Positions 1-9,134 are shown, counted from the first letter of the stretch. The stretch: 64,000 nucleotides of DNA from Novosphingobium lindaniclasticum LE124 (GCF_000445125.1 NZ_ATHL01000050.1:1-64000); one strand, 5' to 3'. Numbers and translations: made by a program. Notes: generated by a model not told the origin, from the sequence alone.

Positions 1-50
1 GGGTCAATATTGGGCGCCGATAGGGGGTCAGTTTTGCGCGCCGGTTGACA
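1..50. mobile_element. Terminal end of an IS21-family insertion sequence (partial)
   Basis: The first 50 bases hold two imperfect 20-bp direct repeats (1-20 and 25-44, 16 of 20 identical, both starting gggtca and ending in a gcgccg core) and finish in TTGACA at 50. Multiple terminal repeats plus a CA-ended terminus are the hallmark of IS21-family ends. The rest of the element (istA/istB) would lie left of the window. The following hemerythrin reading frame begins abruptly at 51, which fits an insertion into that gene. Target duplication cannot be checked because the other end is not visible. Confidence 0.75.
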
Positions 51-268
51 CCGAGGAAATCAAACATCACGTTCATGAAGAAGAGATGCCCAAGGAGGGC
101 ATGTTCGCGCAGGCGCGCGCGGCTGACGTAGATCTGGATGCACTCGGCGCTCAGATGGCCGAGCGAAAGGCCGAGCTACAAGCGCAGTTCGAAGCCAACG
201 GCCTGCCCACGCCGACCACGCGGACATTCGGTCCTGTCGAGGTCGAGCTTGGGGCTCCTGTTGCCTGA
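51..268 (+). pseudogene. Hemerythrin-like HHE protein, C-terminal remnant truncated by the IS
   Basis: From base 51 the frame ending at 268 encodes EEIKHHVHEEEMPKEGMF, the last iron-ligand helix of hemerythrin HHE domains (H-H...E-E-E...F), then about 50 residues ending in a stop. There is no N-terminal part and no start codon before the IS end; the first in-frame ATG (86) lies inside the helix. The piece is therefore the 3' fragment of a hemerythrin-like gene interrupted by the element at 1-50. The intact hemerythrin-like gene 41 bp downstream suggests an original pair. Seen: motif and truncation. Inferred: loss of function. Confidence 0.75.
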
Positions 269-309
269 AATCTGGCCATCGAACGCCACGCCCTCGAACG
301 GAGACGATC

Positions 310-849
310 ATGTCCATCATCGACAAGGCCATAGCGGCCATCACACCACCCGAGAGCGCTGAAGCACGTGCTAAAGCCCGTGAGAAAGCCGAGGCAGCGG
401 CCCTGACGGGCGACTGGCTCTCGCAGATTCTTACACATCATCGAGAGATCGAGGCACAGTTTGCGGCGGTCAAAGCGGCGAACGATCCGGCGTCCCGGCG
501 CGCCGAGCAGAAGAAGCTCGGGCTGTTACTGACCGCCCATTCGCTCGCCGAAGAGGCGGCCGTCTACCCGGCTCTCGCAGCCGACCATCAGGTTGGTCAC
601 GCGGAACTGGCGTATCAGGAACAGTCTGCCGCCAAAATGGAAATGGGCCTGCTGGAGCGTGTCGATCCCATGAGCCAGGATTATATCGACAAACTTGAAC
701 ACATTGAAAGCGCGGTGGCCCACCACGTCTATTCGGAGGAGGGCACGTGGTTCACCACACTGGCAGAATCCGCCTCGCCTGAGGAGCTGGCGCTGGTCAC
801 GGCCCGCTACAGTGAGGAATATGCACGATACATGGGCAGCCACCCCTAA
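310..849 (+). CDS. Hemerythrin domain-containing protein
   Basis: A 179-residue soluble protein with the spaced His/Glu ligands of a non-haem di-iron four-helix bundle: HHREIE near residue 43, HSLAEEAAVYP near 76, HAELAYQEQ near 96 and HHVYSEEGTWF near 137. Family members bind O2, NO or act in oxidative and nitrosative stress or iron handling; which applies here cannot be told. It has a lysine/glutamate-rich N-terminal tail (residues 15-32) and no signal peptide, so it is cytoplasmic. The ATG is preceded by an acgatc-type leader without a strong ribosome site. It lies 41 bp after the truncated paralogue and converges on the HWE kinase gene. Confidence 0.85.
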   Translation: MSIIDKAIAAITPPESAEARAKAREKAEAAALTGDWLSQILTHHREIEAQFAAVKAANDPASRRAEQKKLGLLLTAHSLAEEAAVYPALAADHQVGHAELAYQEQSAAKMEMGLLERVDPMSQDYIDKLEHIESAVAHHVYSEEGTWFTTLAESASPEELALVTARYSEEYARYMGSHP

Positions 850-930
850 GACCATGGAGGTGAGCCCGACGGCTCTCTACAAGGGTGCGCTGCATTGCGA
901 CGCGCCCTTTCCACCATATCTCAAGGCAGC

Positions 931-2484
931 TCAGGTAAGAGAAAACCGGAGTCGGACGAATAAGCCATCGGGGCGAAAATCGAACTCGGCCCCGCAGCCC
1001 TCGCCGCGAAGGGCGCGTGAGATCATCCGCGAGCCGAAACCTCTTCGATCTGGGGAGGCTACTTCAGGCCCGCCCGTCTCAAGCCATCGGATCTTCAGGA
1101 ACTCGATATTGCCCTCAACATGAAGCTCCCAGGCAATACTCACCGTTCCGGTTAGATTGGAAAGGGCCCCGTACTTCGCTGCGTTCGTCGCCAGTTCGTG
1201 AAGCACCATGGCAAGCTGAAGCGCGCGGTCAGCTGAGATTTCCACTTCCGGCCCGCTAAGTTCAAACCGCTTATCGGCCTCAGCTGCGAACGGCGATACC
1301 GCCCGCTGAACGATATGGGTGGCGGCGACCGGCTCCCAATCCCGCTGGGTGAGCAGATCATGAGCTTCAGACAGGGCGAAAAGGCGCGCGTTGAATGCCT
1401 CCTTCTCCGCGTTTGGGGCCTCGCGAAACGTCTGCATGGCCACCGCCTGGATCGTCGCCAGCGTGTTTTTGACTCGGTGCTTCAGTTCATGAAGGAGCAG
1501 TTCATTTGCTTCCTCTGCACGCCTGCGCTGCTCGATTTCCTGCTGGGCAGCCTTGTGCAGCCGTGCATTGTCCATGGCGACAGCGGTCTGGGCTGCAATC
1601 GCGGAGACAAGGTTTTCCGTGTCAGCGGTGAACTTCCTGGGCTCATCATGAGCAAAAAACAACCCGCCGAGCACTTCGCCCGACACTGACGTCACAGGCA
1701 CCGCGAGATAGCTGACGACGGGAAGGTGCCCCGCCGGCATGCCGTAGTGCGGGGCACTGTGCCCGTAGCGTGGATCTTTCCGGATATCATCGGAGCGGAT
1801 TACGCCTTCGCCTGCAAAGGTTGGGCCGAAAACTGCCGTATTTCGAGGCATGCCGAAATTGAAGTCCTCCCGCGCTGCGCCCGAAAGGGTATAGAGCTGG
1901 TAAGATTCACCGGCAGCATTCGTGACATTGTAAAAGAACGCGCCGAATTTGGCGCCGCTTAGTTCGGTGCCAATGTCGGTGACCGACTGGACGATGCGAT
2001 CAAGATCGAGATCGCGGGAGATTTCGCTGGCTACACGGTAGAGGGTTTGCAGGCGGTCGGATTGCTGCGTAACCAGGGCCTCGGTCTGTTTGCGCGCGGT
2101 GATGTCGCGGGCGATTTTTGAGGCACCGATAACCCGCCCGTCGGCCGTCTTAATCGGAGACGCGGTAAGCGAAATATGGATCAGTGATCCGTCCTTGCGC
2201 TGCCCCAGGGTTTCGAAATGCTCAACACGCTCCCCGTTCTTGAGACGCGCGATGATCTCGTCTTCTTCAGACCTGCGATACTCCGGGATCAGGGTGAGGA
2301 TTGAGGCGCCTACAATCTCACTGGGAGCATAGCCAAAAATCCGCTCGGCGCCGGCATTCCAGTCCGTAATGATGCCATCGAGGGTCTTGCCGATGATGGC
2401 GTCGTCGGAAGACTCAATGATGGCTGCGAGCCGATCGGCAGCGCTCAATGCCCGTCGCTGTTCAGATCCTTCTTCCCCGTCCAT
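931..2484 (-). CDS. PAS-GAF HWE-family sensor histidine kinase
   Basis: 517 residues, no membrane segment. Order: PAS (about 17-130, with DDAIIGKTLDGIITDWN and GYAPSEIVG), GAF (about 150-305), then an HWE transmitter whose phosphoacceptor is His336 in KHRVKNTLA. The N-box is HELATNAAKYGAL, the family W..E appears in RWLETGGP, and the G-box is GFGSRMI. HWE kinases usually pass phosphate to single-domain receivers, and in alphaproteobacteria often feed the general stress response. This is the last gene of a minus-strand operon, 22 bp after the receiver and downstream of the KaiC-like ATPase. The PAS could hold flavin or another ligand, but no LOV cysteine motif is evident. Confidence 0.9.
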   Translation of the reverse strand: MDGEEGSEQRRALSAADRLAAIIESSDDAIIGKTLDGIITDWNAGAERIFGYAPSEIVGASILTLIPEYRRSEEDEIIARLKNGERVEHFETLGQRKDGSLIHISLTASPIKTADGRVIGASKIARDITARKQTEALVTQQSDRLQTLYRVASEISRDLDLDRIVQSVTDIGTELSGAKFGAFFYNVTNAAGESYQLYTLSGAAREDFNFGMPRNTAVFGPTFAGEGVIRSDDIRKDPRYGHSAPHYGMPAGHLPVVSYLAVPVTSVSGEVLGGLFFAHDEPRKFTADTENLVSAIAAQTAVAMDNARLHKAAQQEIEQRRRAEEANELLLHELKHRVKNTLATIQAVAMQTFREAPNAEKEAFNARLFALSEAHDLLTQRDWEPVAATHIVQRAVSPFAAEADKRFELSGPEVEISADRALQLAMVLHELATNAAKYGALSNLTGTVSIAWELHVEGNIEFLKIRWLETGGPEVASPDRRGFGSRMISRALRGEGCGAEFDFRPDGLFVRLRFSLT

Positions 2485-2506
2485 ACCCGTAACGACTTCC
2501 GCAGCA

Positions 2507-2875
2507 TTAAGGCTGTCCCCTTTCCTTACCTAGGCCAGCGACAGCAGTGAGCAAGCAGTCCATTGCATACGGCTTGTCGAAAACCAGGTCAAAGAGATCG
2601 GTACGCGATCTGGCTATGGCACCCTGTGCTCCGCTCACCAAGATGATGGGAATGCCTTGCAGGGAGCTGTCAGCCTTCATCGTTTCGGCCAATTCGAGAC
2701 CGGTCATCAGTGGCATCATGAAGTCCGTGATGACCAAATCGGGCTTTACGGTGCGTACCAGCTTCAGCGCATCTGCGCCGTGGGCGGCGTCATGCACTTC
2801 GTGGCCAGCATCTTCCAGGCTGACCACCAGCAAATCGGCAATCAGGAACTCGTCTTCGGCAACGACTATCTTCAT
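2507..2875 (-). CDS. Single-domain response regulator (receiver only)
   Basis: A 122-residue CheY-like receiver with no output domain. Acidic pocket AEDE near the N-terminus, phosphoacceptor Asp in LVITDFMMP, Thr/Ser switch in ILVSGA and Lys in FDKPY. The frame is open further upstream, but the start chosen (MKIVVAEDE) fits the usual beginning of a receiver. It sits between the KaiC-like ATPase (37 bp gap) and the HWE kinase (22 bp gap), so it is the likely phosphate target of that kinase and may connect to KaiC-like protein activity. Partner assignment is inference from gene order. Confidence 0.88.
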   Translation of the reverse strand: MKIVVAEDEFLIADLLVVSLEDAGHEVHDAAHGADALKLVRTVKPDLVITDFMMPLMTGLELAETMKADSSLQGIPIILVSGAQGAIARSRTDLFDLVFDKPYAMDCLLTAVAGLGKERGQP

Positions 2876-2912
2876 GGAGAACTCCGCTGCGGGGTTTTGT
2901 CCATGACAGTCG

Positions 2913-4355
2913 TCATGCTTCGAGGGGCTTGGCCAACCCGGTCGAAATTCCGGTGGCTTGTTCAAACTGTCCCCTGATCGCAAGGCCCTGCCCATCGATA
3001 TAGACCTCCTGGGGAGCAGCCTGGAACGACTGGTCGCGAATCTTCAGGACGGACAACACCCGTTTGTACTCGGAGCGGATTTCGACTTGGCGCATCATTA
3101 TGAGGTTATCGAGCAGGCTGGAAATCTCCGGTCCTGGCGCTGCAACCTCGGACGCGAAGAGGTCACGCAACTCCCACGTGCCAACAGTCGTAACACCCAT
3201 AGCCCGCAATTCGTTCGTCAGGGCTGCAAAGAATTCCACCAGGCGAGGCCGGTGGACGGCTGCACGCTCAAATCCGCCAAAAGAGTCGAGGAACAACCGC
3301 TTTACGCCTCGGGCCGAGACGGCATCGAGGAGGCGATAGGCCATCTTGTCGATGAGGTTCTCCGTTAACGGCTGCCACAAGATATCGACCTCTTCCCTCT
3401 GGACATTTCCCTTGAGATCAAGGCCCAGTGCGCTCGCCTTGAGCAACAGACGTTCCGGCGTTTCGTAAAAGCCGAAATGCAGGCCGGGTTCCTGTCGGGA
3501 GGAGGCCGAAAGGAAATTCAGGCCAAAAGATGTTTTACCGCATCCCGAAGGACCGATGAGCAACGTGATCGAGCCTCGCGGAAGTCCGCCGCCGGTGATC
3601 TCATCGAAGCCCTGAATTCCAGAACGTAGCGGCTTTGGATCCGGATTGTCGGTCGCAGAGGGTATATGAAACGCGGCTTCGATCCGCGGGAATACCGAAA
3701 TACCCTCGTTGCCAATTTCGTACTGATGATAACCCCCTAAAGCAGCGCTGCCCCTTGACTTACGGGCGCGGAGGCGGCGTACGGTACGGACACCCACAAG
3801 TTCGTCATGCAACTCGAGCACACCGTCTACCATGGTGTGCTCCGGGCTATCGTCGTGCATCCCGGCGCTGGTCAGGAAGAGGACGGTGCAACCGACAAAC
3901 GCGGCTTGGCTCTGAACCTCCGCCACAAAGGTCTTGACGTCGAGGTCTGTCTCCGCGCGGTCACGCGCGTTGAGAAGGCCATCGAAGACGATCAGCGAAG
4001 CGCCTTGGCGCTTGGTTTCCTTGCGCAGCAAATCGACGACGGCCCCCAACCCCTCCTTGGCGAGGGTCTGGAAAACGCTGACATACACGATGTTGCTACC
4101 AAGCTGATCCTTTTCGAAGAAGTTCAGCGTCGAAAGCGACTGGAATAGACGATCATGCGTCTCGGCGAGGAGAGTGACATAGAGCACCTTCTTGCCGGCC
4201 GCTGCCGTCGCGAAGGCGATCTGATTGCCCAGGATCGTCTTGCCGGCCCCGGGTTGACCCTGCACGATGTAGGAGGCCCCCTCGACAAAGCCGCCGCCAA
4301 AAACGGTGTCTAGGCCAGGGATCCCGGTCGAAAAGCGGGGAAGGGTCTGCGTCAC
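2913..4355 (-). CDS. KaiC-like two-domain RecA-type ATPase
   Basis: 480 residues with two KaiC/RecA modules: Walker A GQPGAGKT at 33-40 and GPSGCGKT at 268-275, Walker B LIVFD near 121 and RLFLD near 353. In the second module EISSLLD (Ser412-Ser413) aligns with the autophosphorylation dyad HISTITD of cyanobacterial KaiC. The catalytic Glu pair of KaiC is reduced to a single Glu in both modules (LLAET near 64, FYETP near 298). No KaiA or KaiB gene is nearby. It is the first gene of an operon with a receiver and an HWE kinase, a layout that suggests a signalling ATPase rather than a full clock. Function in this host is not known. Confidence 0.88.
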   Translation of the reverse strand: MTQTLPRFSTGIPGLDTVFGGGFVEGASYIVQGQPGAGKTILGNQIAFATAAAGKKVLYVTLLAETHDRLFQSLSTLNFFEKDQLGSNIVYVSVFQTLAKEGLGAVVDLLRKETKRQGASLIVFDGLLNARDRAETDLDVKTFVAEVQSQAAFVGCTVLFLTSAGMHDDSPEHTMVDGVLELHDELVGVRTVRRLRARKSRGSAALGGYHQYEIGNEGISVFPRIEAAFHIPSATDNPDPKPLRSGIQGFDEITGGGLPRGSITLLIGPSGCGKTSFGLNFLSASSRQEPGLHFGFYETPERLLLKASALGLDLKGNVQREEVDILWQPLTENLIDKMAYRLLDAVSARGVKRLFLDSFGGFERAAVHRPRLVEFFAALTNELRAMGVTTVGTWELRDLFASEVAAPGPEISSLLDNLIMMRQVEIRSEYKRVLSVLKIRDQSFQAAPQEVYIDGQGLAIRGQFEQATGISTGLAKPLEA

Positions 4356-4451
4356 GAAATAACCTCATCAGCGCGTAGTGGCCAGTAGGCCGTCTCGCGC
4401 TGATAGCAGCCTGCAAAGCCACCGTCAGGATGGTCGAGGACTTTTTTGAGA

Positions 4452-4574
4452 TTACCGCCGCCTGCTACGGGAGGGCGGTCGCTTCGCGCCCCATTTCACC
4501 AGCGCCAGATCATGCTTCAAGTCTTCAATCCGGTTCAGAGCGTCAACGAGTCCCGTGTCGGGTCTCGGCCTCAT
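4452..4574 (-). CDS. Possible 40-residue ORF upstream of the KaiC-like gene
   Basis: A short ATG-to-TAA frame containing LNRIEDLKHDLALVKWGAKRPP and a basic tail (SRSRRR). It has amphipathic helix character and protein-like composition, and lies about 100 bp upstream of the KaiC-like gene in the same orientation. There is no strong ribosome site and I recognise no family. It may be a leader peptide, the remnant of a larger gene, or chance. Confidence 0.25.
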   Translation of the reverse strand: MRPRPDTGLVDALNRIEDLKHDLALVKWGAKRPPSRSRRR

Positions 4575-5080
4575 TCACAGGACGAACACGTCCAGTTGTG
4601 GCGCTCTGCGGTGAAAGGAGTTTGCCAGGGCTCTGATATGTCGATGCCCGGCATTTCAAACTGCAGCCCTCTGAGGCGCTGCACCAGTACTTCCAAAGGA
4701 GCCAATGTGATCTCTCGCGACCTATTGAATCCGTTGCCCGGTGGTTAGAAGGCAACCGGCAGTTTGGGTAAGTCAAGTCACCGAAGCAGGAGATGATATA
4801 GGTTGTCCCCGACGTACTTAGTGCGAGTTTTCCCACTTCCGGACAGGAAGATCCTCCATGCTAGCGGCAGCGGAGTGCGCACCCAAAGTCTATGTGCGCG
4901 TGGTGTAGGCCAAAAACGTGGGAGGCGGCGGCGATCCCGCGCACCGTCCCAGAACAAAGGCAAGCATGAACATCCCATAGTGACCCGCGAGACCGATAAC
5001 GACGGTTTGATTTCGCACTTGCACAAAGGTGTTCGCAGATGCAGTATGACTCCGCCTTTCAGGCATCCTCTCCCAAACTC

Positions 5081-5109
5081 AAAGGCCGGCTTTGCCGGCC
5101 TTTTCTTTT
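5081..5109 (+). terminator. Rho-independent terminator without an obvious upstream gene
   Basis: A 10-bp perfect stem (5081-5090 with 5094-5103) with a 3-base loop leads into TTTTCTTTT on the plus strand. No plus-strand gene ends just before it, so it may close a small RNA or a lost gene. Confidence 0.75.
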
Positions 5110-5473
5110 GAATTGAGGCTAGGGTTTGTCCGTTGCTGCAGATCCGCCAAAACCTGGTCTGCCCGCCCCAGTGTGCGAGGTTCTTGGATGACGCTCGCTT
5201 CAGCATTTCGGCGCTGCCACCGATATGCTAGTGCGAAGGCGGGTCGATCGCGCAGTTCATCCCATGTCAGAGGAACGGCGATGGGCGCAAACTCGCGGCC
5301 TCATCCCTTGCGGCACCTGCCTTCTCCCTCGACCGTCACAAGCAGCAATCGTGCAGGCCAGCGCCGCGGCTGCCATGAGCATGGACGTCGTTTTTATGCT
5401 GGTGCAACTTGCGGGATGCGCGCAATTGCACGCTATCGAAAGCCACCTTTCGCGCCGCCCCCCCATCAGGCTG

Positions 5474-5860
5474 TTATGGCCACGAAATTGGAGGTTTCGA
5501 CGATGAGTGAAGAGCGTTGCAGAGGGCTAGCTCAAGATCTGTGGCACGAAAGGGCTTTGCCAACGTGGCGATGTCGCTGAACTCGTCCGCATCGGCCGCG
5601 TGACCATAGCCCGTGGCGAATATGAAGGGCACGCCGCGCGATTTCAGCAACGTGGCAACCGGGTAGGACCGACCGCCGTGGATGTTCACATCCAGCATGG
5701 CCAAGTCGAAGTCTTCTCGTCCAGCCAAATCCAGCGCGGTATCCAGGCGCATGGCCGGGCCGACGACGATTGCGCCTAGTTCGGTCAACGTGTCTTCGAT
5801 GTTCATGGCTACGAGCATCTCGTCCTCAACGACCAACACGCGCTTACCCGCGAGAGACAT
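5474..5860 (-). CDS. Single-domain response regulator (receiver only)
   Basis: 128 residues: VVEDE acidic pocket, phosphoacceptor Asp in LAMLDVNIHGG, T/S switch in FIFATGYG, Lys in LAKPF. No output domain. This LDVN...ATGYG type of receiver typically accompanies HWE kinases in sphingomonads and rhizobia. Its start overlaps the 3' end of the hybrid kinase gene by 17 bp, so the two are translationally coupled and the kinase is the probable donor. Confidence 0.88.
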   Translation of the reverse strand: MSLAGKRVLVVEDEMLVAMNIEDTLTELGAIVVGPAMRLDTALDLAGREDFDLAMLDVNIHGGRSYPVATLLKSRGVPFIFATGYGHAADADEFSDIATLAKPFRATDLELALCNALHSSSKPPISWP

Positions 5861-8800
5861 TGCGGCCCCCCAGGTTGGCCAGAGGCGCTGTGATGAGGCA
5901 TTTCAAGCCGGCGGGTGCGAAAGACATGCCTGCAGTGCCACCAAGCTCGGCTGCAAGGCCGCGCTCGATAAGCCGCGAGCCGAAGCCTTGCCTCGATCTC
6001 GCGGTAACTGGCGGACCGTCGTGCTCCTCCCAAGCCAGATGGAGTTTGGGATCCGGCCCTTCCTCCAGAAACCAGGAAGCGCTCACGCGCCCCTTCGCCG
6101 TTGATAGAGCGCCGTACTTGGCGGCGTTGGTGCAAAGCTCGTGAAGGGCAAGCGCTATATTCACAGCGGCCTTCGGTTCGAGGGCGATTGCCGGTCCAGC
6201 GACATCAAAACGGGCCTCACCAAATGGTCGGATCGCATTGACGATGACATCCGCCAGCATGGCATAATCCCAGCTTTCCTGCGTCAGCAGGTTATGGGCG
6301 TCAGACAGCGCGAGCAGGCGGCCCTCGAATGCTGCGCGCGCCTCGGCAGGCTCGCGATCCCCCTTGAAGGATTGCGCGGCAATTGACTGTACCACGGCAA
6401 GCGTATTTTTCACGCGGTGGTTCAACTCATCGACCAACAGTTCGCGATGCCGCTCAGCAAGCTTGCGCTCGGTTATATCCTGAACAAGCCCATAGAAGCC
6501 CTCAATCGAGGCGTCAGGCCCGCGTTGCGGGATATAATCCACGCGAATATGTCTCGGCCTGATGCCGGAGTACGGCATGAAGGTCTCAAACTGGATCTCC
6601 GTGCCAGCCAGCGCGGCGTCAATATGCTGTTGAACGTGGCCGAACGCTTCCGAGCCAATCATGTCCTCGACCCTCGATCCGACGATTTCGTCGATGGGGC
6701 GGCCCAGCCATCCTTCGTACGCGCGGTTTACAAATCGATAGCGCAAGTCGCGATCTACATGCGAGATCAGCACAGGCAGGGCGTCGGTAAGCGCCTGAAG
6801 GTGCTGCTCGCTCCGCCACCGCGCAGCCTGCGCAAGGTCGGTTTGCTCGCGCGCCTGGGAAACCCGCTCACGGGCCGCCTTTTCGCCACGCAACTCGGCA
6901 AGGTCGAGCGCCCCGCCGATACGCGCGCGTAGTTCGAGAGCGCTGAAAGGCTTAACAAGATGATCGTCTGCGCCTGCCTCGAGGCTTTCGATCCGGGCGT
7001 CCTCACCCGCCTTGGCGGAGAGGAAAATGACGGGGATGGTTTGCGTTGCCGGGTCGTCTCGAAGCGCGCGAAGGAGCCCGAATCCATCCAAGTGCGGCAT
7101 CATGATATCCGACAGCACAAGATCCGGCCTCGTCTCGCGGGCCAAAGCCAGAGCCTGAGCGCCGTCAGCGGCGACGGTGACGTTGAAATGCGGTGTCAAC
7201 AGTCGGCGGACATAGGCGCGCATGTCGGCGTTGTCATCGGCCAGCAGGATCCGTGGGCGCTTTGGCGCGGCCTCTGACAGAGGGGGTGACTCCTCAGGTA
7301 GCCATCGCAATGCCTCCTCGACGTAAGCACTCGCGCGAACGGAGGTTGTTTCAAGTTCACCTGTGCCGACGGGAGCGGAGCCCGTTCCCGGCTGCGTAAG
7401 AGGGAGCGTAACCGTGAATGCTGCGCCGCGCCCTTCACCCGCGCTCTCAGCCACGATGGATCCGCCCTGGAGTTCGACCAGCTGCTTGACCAGCGCCAAG
7501 CCGATGCCTGAGCCTTCGTGGCTGCGAGACTTCTGCCCGGCGATGCGATGAAACCGAACAAACACGTTATCAAGTTCGTGGGGGGCAATACCAGCGCCGG
7601 TGTCACTGACCTTCAGTACGGCAGCATTGTCTGTCTCACTTAGACGGACCTCGATCGACCCTTCGTTGGTGAACTTGAAGGCGTTGGAAACGAGGTTGAG
7701 CACGATCTTCTCATACATCTCGCGATCAACGCGGGCATGCCGCGATAGCGGCCGCGCCTTGACACGAAAATTCAGACCGGCCTTTTCGATCGCCGCCCGA
7801 AAGTTCGAGGCTAGGTCAACCGTCAGCGCAGCCAGATCGACAGGCTCGGGCGCCGCTGCCATCCGGCTCGCCTCCACTCGGGAGAAATCGAGAAGGGTGT
7901 TCACGAGACGCAGCATGCGAAGCGCATTGCGATGCGCAAGTTCAAGCGCATCGCGATGCGCCGTCATGGAGGTGGGCTTGTCGCTCAGCGCTTCCTCAAG
8001 GGGGCCGAGTATCAGCGTGAGCGGGGTTCGGAATTCATGCGAGACGTTGGAGAAGAACGCCGTCTTGGCCCGATCGAGTTCGGCCATTTCGGCCGCACGG
8101 CGCTGCTCGTGTTCACGAGCCCGGGCATTGCGGATTGCAACGGAGACCTGCCCACCTACCAGCTCGAAGAAGGACCGGTACGCCTCGTCGAGAGCCCGGT
8201 TGGGCGAAATTGCGCACACCAATAGACCATCGACCGTATTCTGCTCACCCAGCACGGGCAGGCAAATGGCTGAGACTACAGGGTCAAGGTAAGTGCCGCC
8301 ATGCACGGATACGTGGGTGTCGGCCGCGTCGATGACGAAGCTTGAGCCATTCAATCCAACGGATATTCCCCAAGGATCGCCTTCGTCTTCCATCTGTCTG
8401 AGAATATCGGACGCAAGACCAAAGGACGCGGCGACCTCAAGACCGGTTGCAGTGCGCAGCAGCAGCGCAGCATAAGGTATGTCGAGCGGATCGTCCGCAA
8501 GCGCGCCCATGATGTCGAGCGCGGCTTGCCTCGTCTGCACCGCGCTGGCTGCCCGGGCAGCGAGTTCGCGAAGCAGCTTCAGGCGGCGCTCCCCCACTAT
8601 CTGCTCAGTCACCTCCGAACACACCGCAAGCATTCCGGTGATCACACCATTGTCATCCTCCGCCGGAGCGTGGCTCACCGAAAAATAGGCCTCTTCCCTA
8701 TATCCAGAACGATGCATCTCCAGGGGTAAGGCCGGTGTCCAGTTCGCATCGCCCGTCGCCATCACACGCTCGATCATCGGGCCAAGCGTCCCCCATGCCT

Positions 8801-9134
8801 CTGCAAGCGTTATCCGAATGTCGGCGCCAAGTCCGGCAGGATGTCTGTCTCCGATCAGCTTGGAATAGGCATCGTTATAGATCTGGGTGAATTCGCCGCC
8901 CCAAGTCAGAACCATCGGATACTGTGACGACAGCAACGTCCTTACCGTCGAGCGAAGGCTCTGCGGCCAACTGTCGACCGACCCCAAAGGCGTTTGTGCC
9001 CAATTCAGATCCCGACCTATTGAGCGGATTTCGCCGGAGCCGGTGAAAAGTTGCTGTGCCGAAGGCTCGCCCGGCGTATCGATAAGAGGCAATTGCAGGC
9101 TTTCAGGAAGGACTGTCGGGACGAGGTTCGGCAT
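5844..9134 (-). CDS. Large hybrid histidine kinase with HisKA and HWE transmitters
   Basis: About 1096 residues from the chosen ATG (MPNLVPTVL); the frame is open 86 codons further up, but that stretch is not domain-like and no good ribosome site decides the start. Order: PAS-like domain (about 35-185), GAF (about 200-335), HisKA with His366 in VSHEFRTPL, HATPase with N-box NLVSNAFKF near 480, receiver with Asp676 in LVLSDIMMP, second PAS (about 800-890), and a complete HWE module with His906 in LNHRVKNTLA. No transmembrane segment. Two unrelated kinase chemistries in one chain imply convergence of two inputs on a receiver, probably the coupled one downstream. Confidence 0.88.
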   Translation of the reverse strand: MPNLVPTVLPESLQLPLIDTPGEPSAQQLFTGSGEIRSIGRDLNWAQTPLGSVDSWPQSLRSTVRTLLSSQYPMVLTWGGEFTQIYNDAYSKLIGDRHPAGLGADIRITLAEAWGTLGPMIERVMATGDANWTPALPLEMHRSGYREEAYFSVSHAPAEDDNGVITGMLAVCSEVTEQIVGERRLKLLRELAARAASAVQTRQAALDIMGALADDPLDIPYAALLLRTATGLEVAASFGLASDILRQMEDEGDPWGISVGLNGSSFVIDAADTHVSVHGGTYLDPVVSAICLPVLGEQNTVDGLLVCAISPNRALDEAYRSFFELVGGQVSVAIRNARAREHEQRRAAEMAELDRAKTAFFSNVSHEFRTPLTLILGPLEEALSDKPTSMTAHRDALELAHRNALRMLRLVNTLLDFSRVEASRMAAAPEPVDLAALTVDLASNFRAAIEKAGLNFRVKARPLSRHARVDREMYEKIVLNLVSNAFKFTNEGSIEVRLSETDNAAVLKVSDTGAGIAPHELDNVFVRFHRIAGQKSRSHEGSGIGLALVKQLVELQGGSIVAESAGEGRGAAFTVTLPLTQPGTGSAPVGTGELETTSVRASAYVEEALRWLPEESPPLSEAAPKRPRILLADDNADMRAYVRRLLTPHFNVTVAADGAQALALARETRPDLVLSDIMMPHLDGFGLLRALRDDPATQTIPVIFLSAKAGEDARIESLEAGADDHLVKPFSALELRARIGGALDLAELRGEKAARERVSQAREQTDLAQAARWRSEQHLQALTDALPVLISHVDRDLRYRFVNRAYEGWLGRPIDEIVGSRVEDMIGSEAFGHVQQHIDAALAGTEIQFETFMPYSGIRPRHIRVDYIPQRGPDASIEGFYGLVQDITERKLAERHRELLVDELNHRVKNTLAVVQSIAAQSFKGDREPAEARAAFEGRLLALSDAHNLLTQESWDYAMLADVIVNAIRPFGEARFDVAGPAIALEPKAAVNIALALHELCTNAAKYGALSTAKGRVSASWFLEEGPDPKLHLAWEEHDGPPVTARSRQGFGSRLIERGLAAELGGTAGMSFAPAGLKCLITAPLANLGGRNVSRG

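Larger units (their letters stand above)
4356..5473. other. Long intergenic region between the KaiC-like operon and the next signalling module
   Basis: About 1.1 kb with no convincing protein gene on either strand; open frames here have poor codon use and no recognisable motifs, apart from the 40-codon frame at 4452-4574. The only clear element is a plus-strand terminator at 5081-5109. The region should hold the promoter of the KaiC-like operon, and may hold an untranslated RNA ending at that terminator. Confidence 0.5.
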
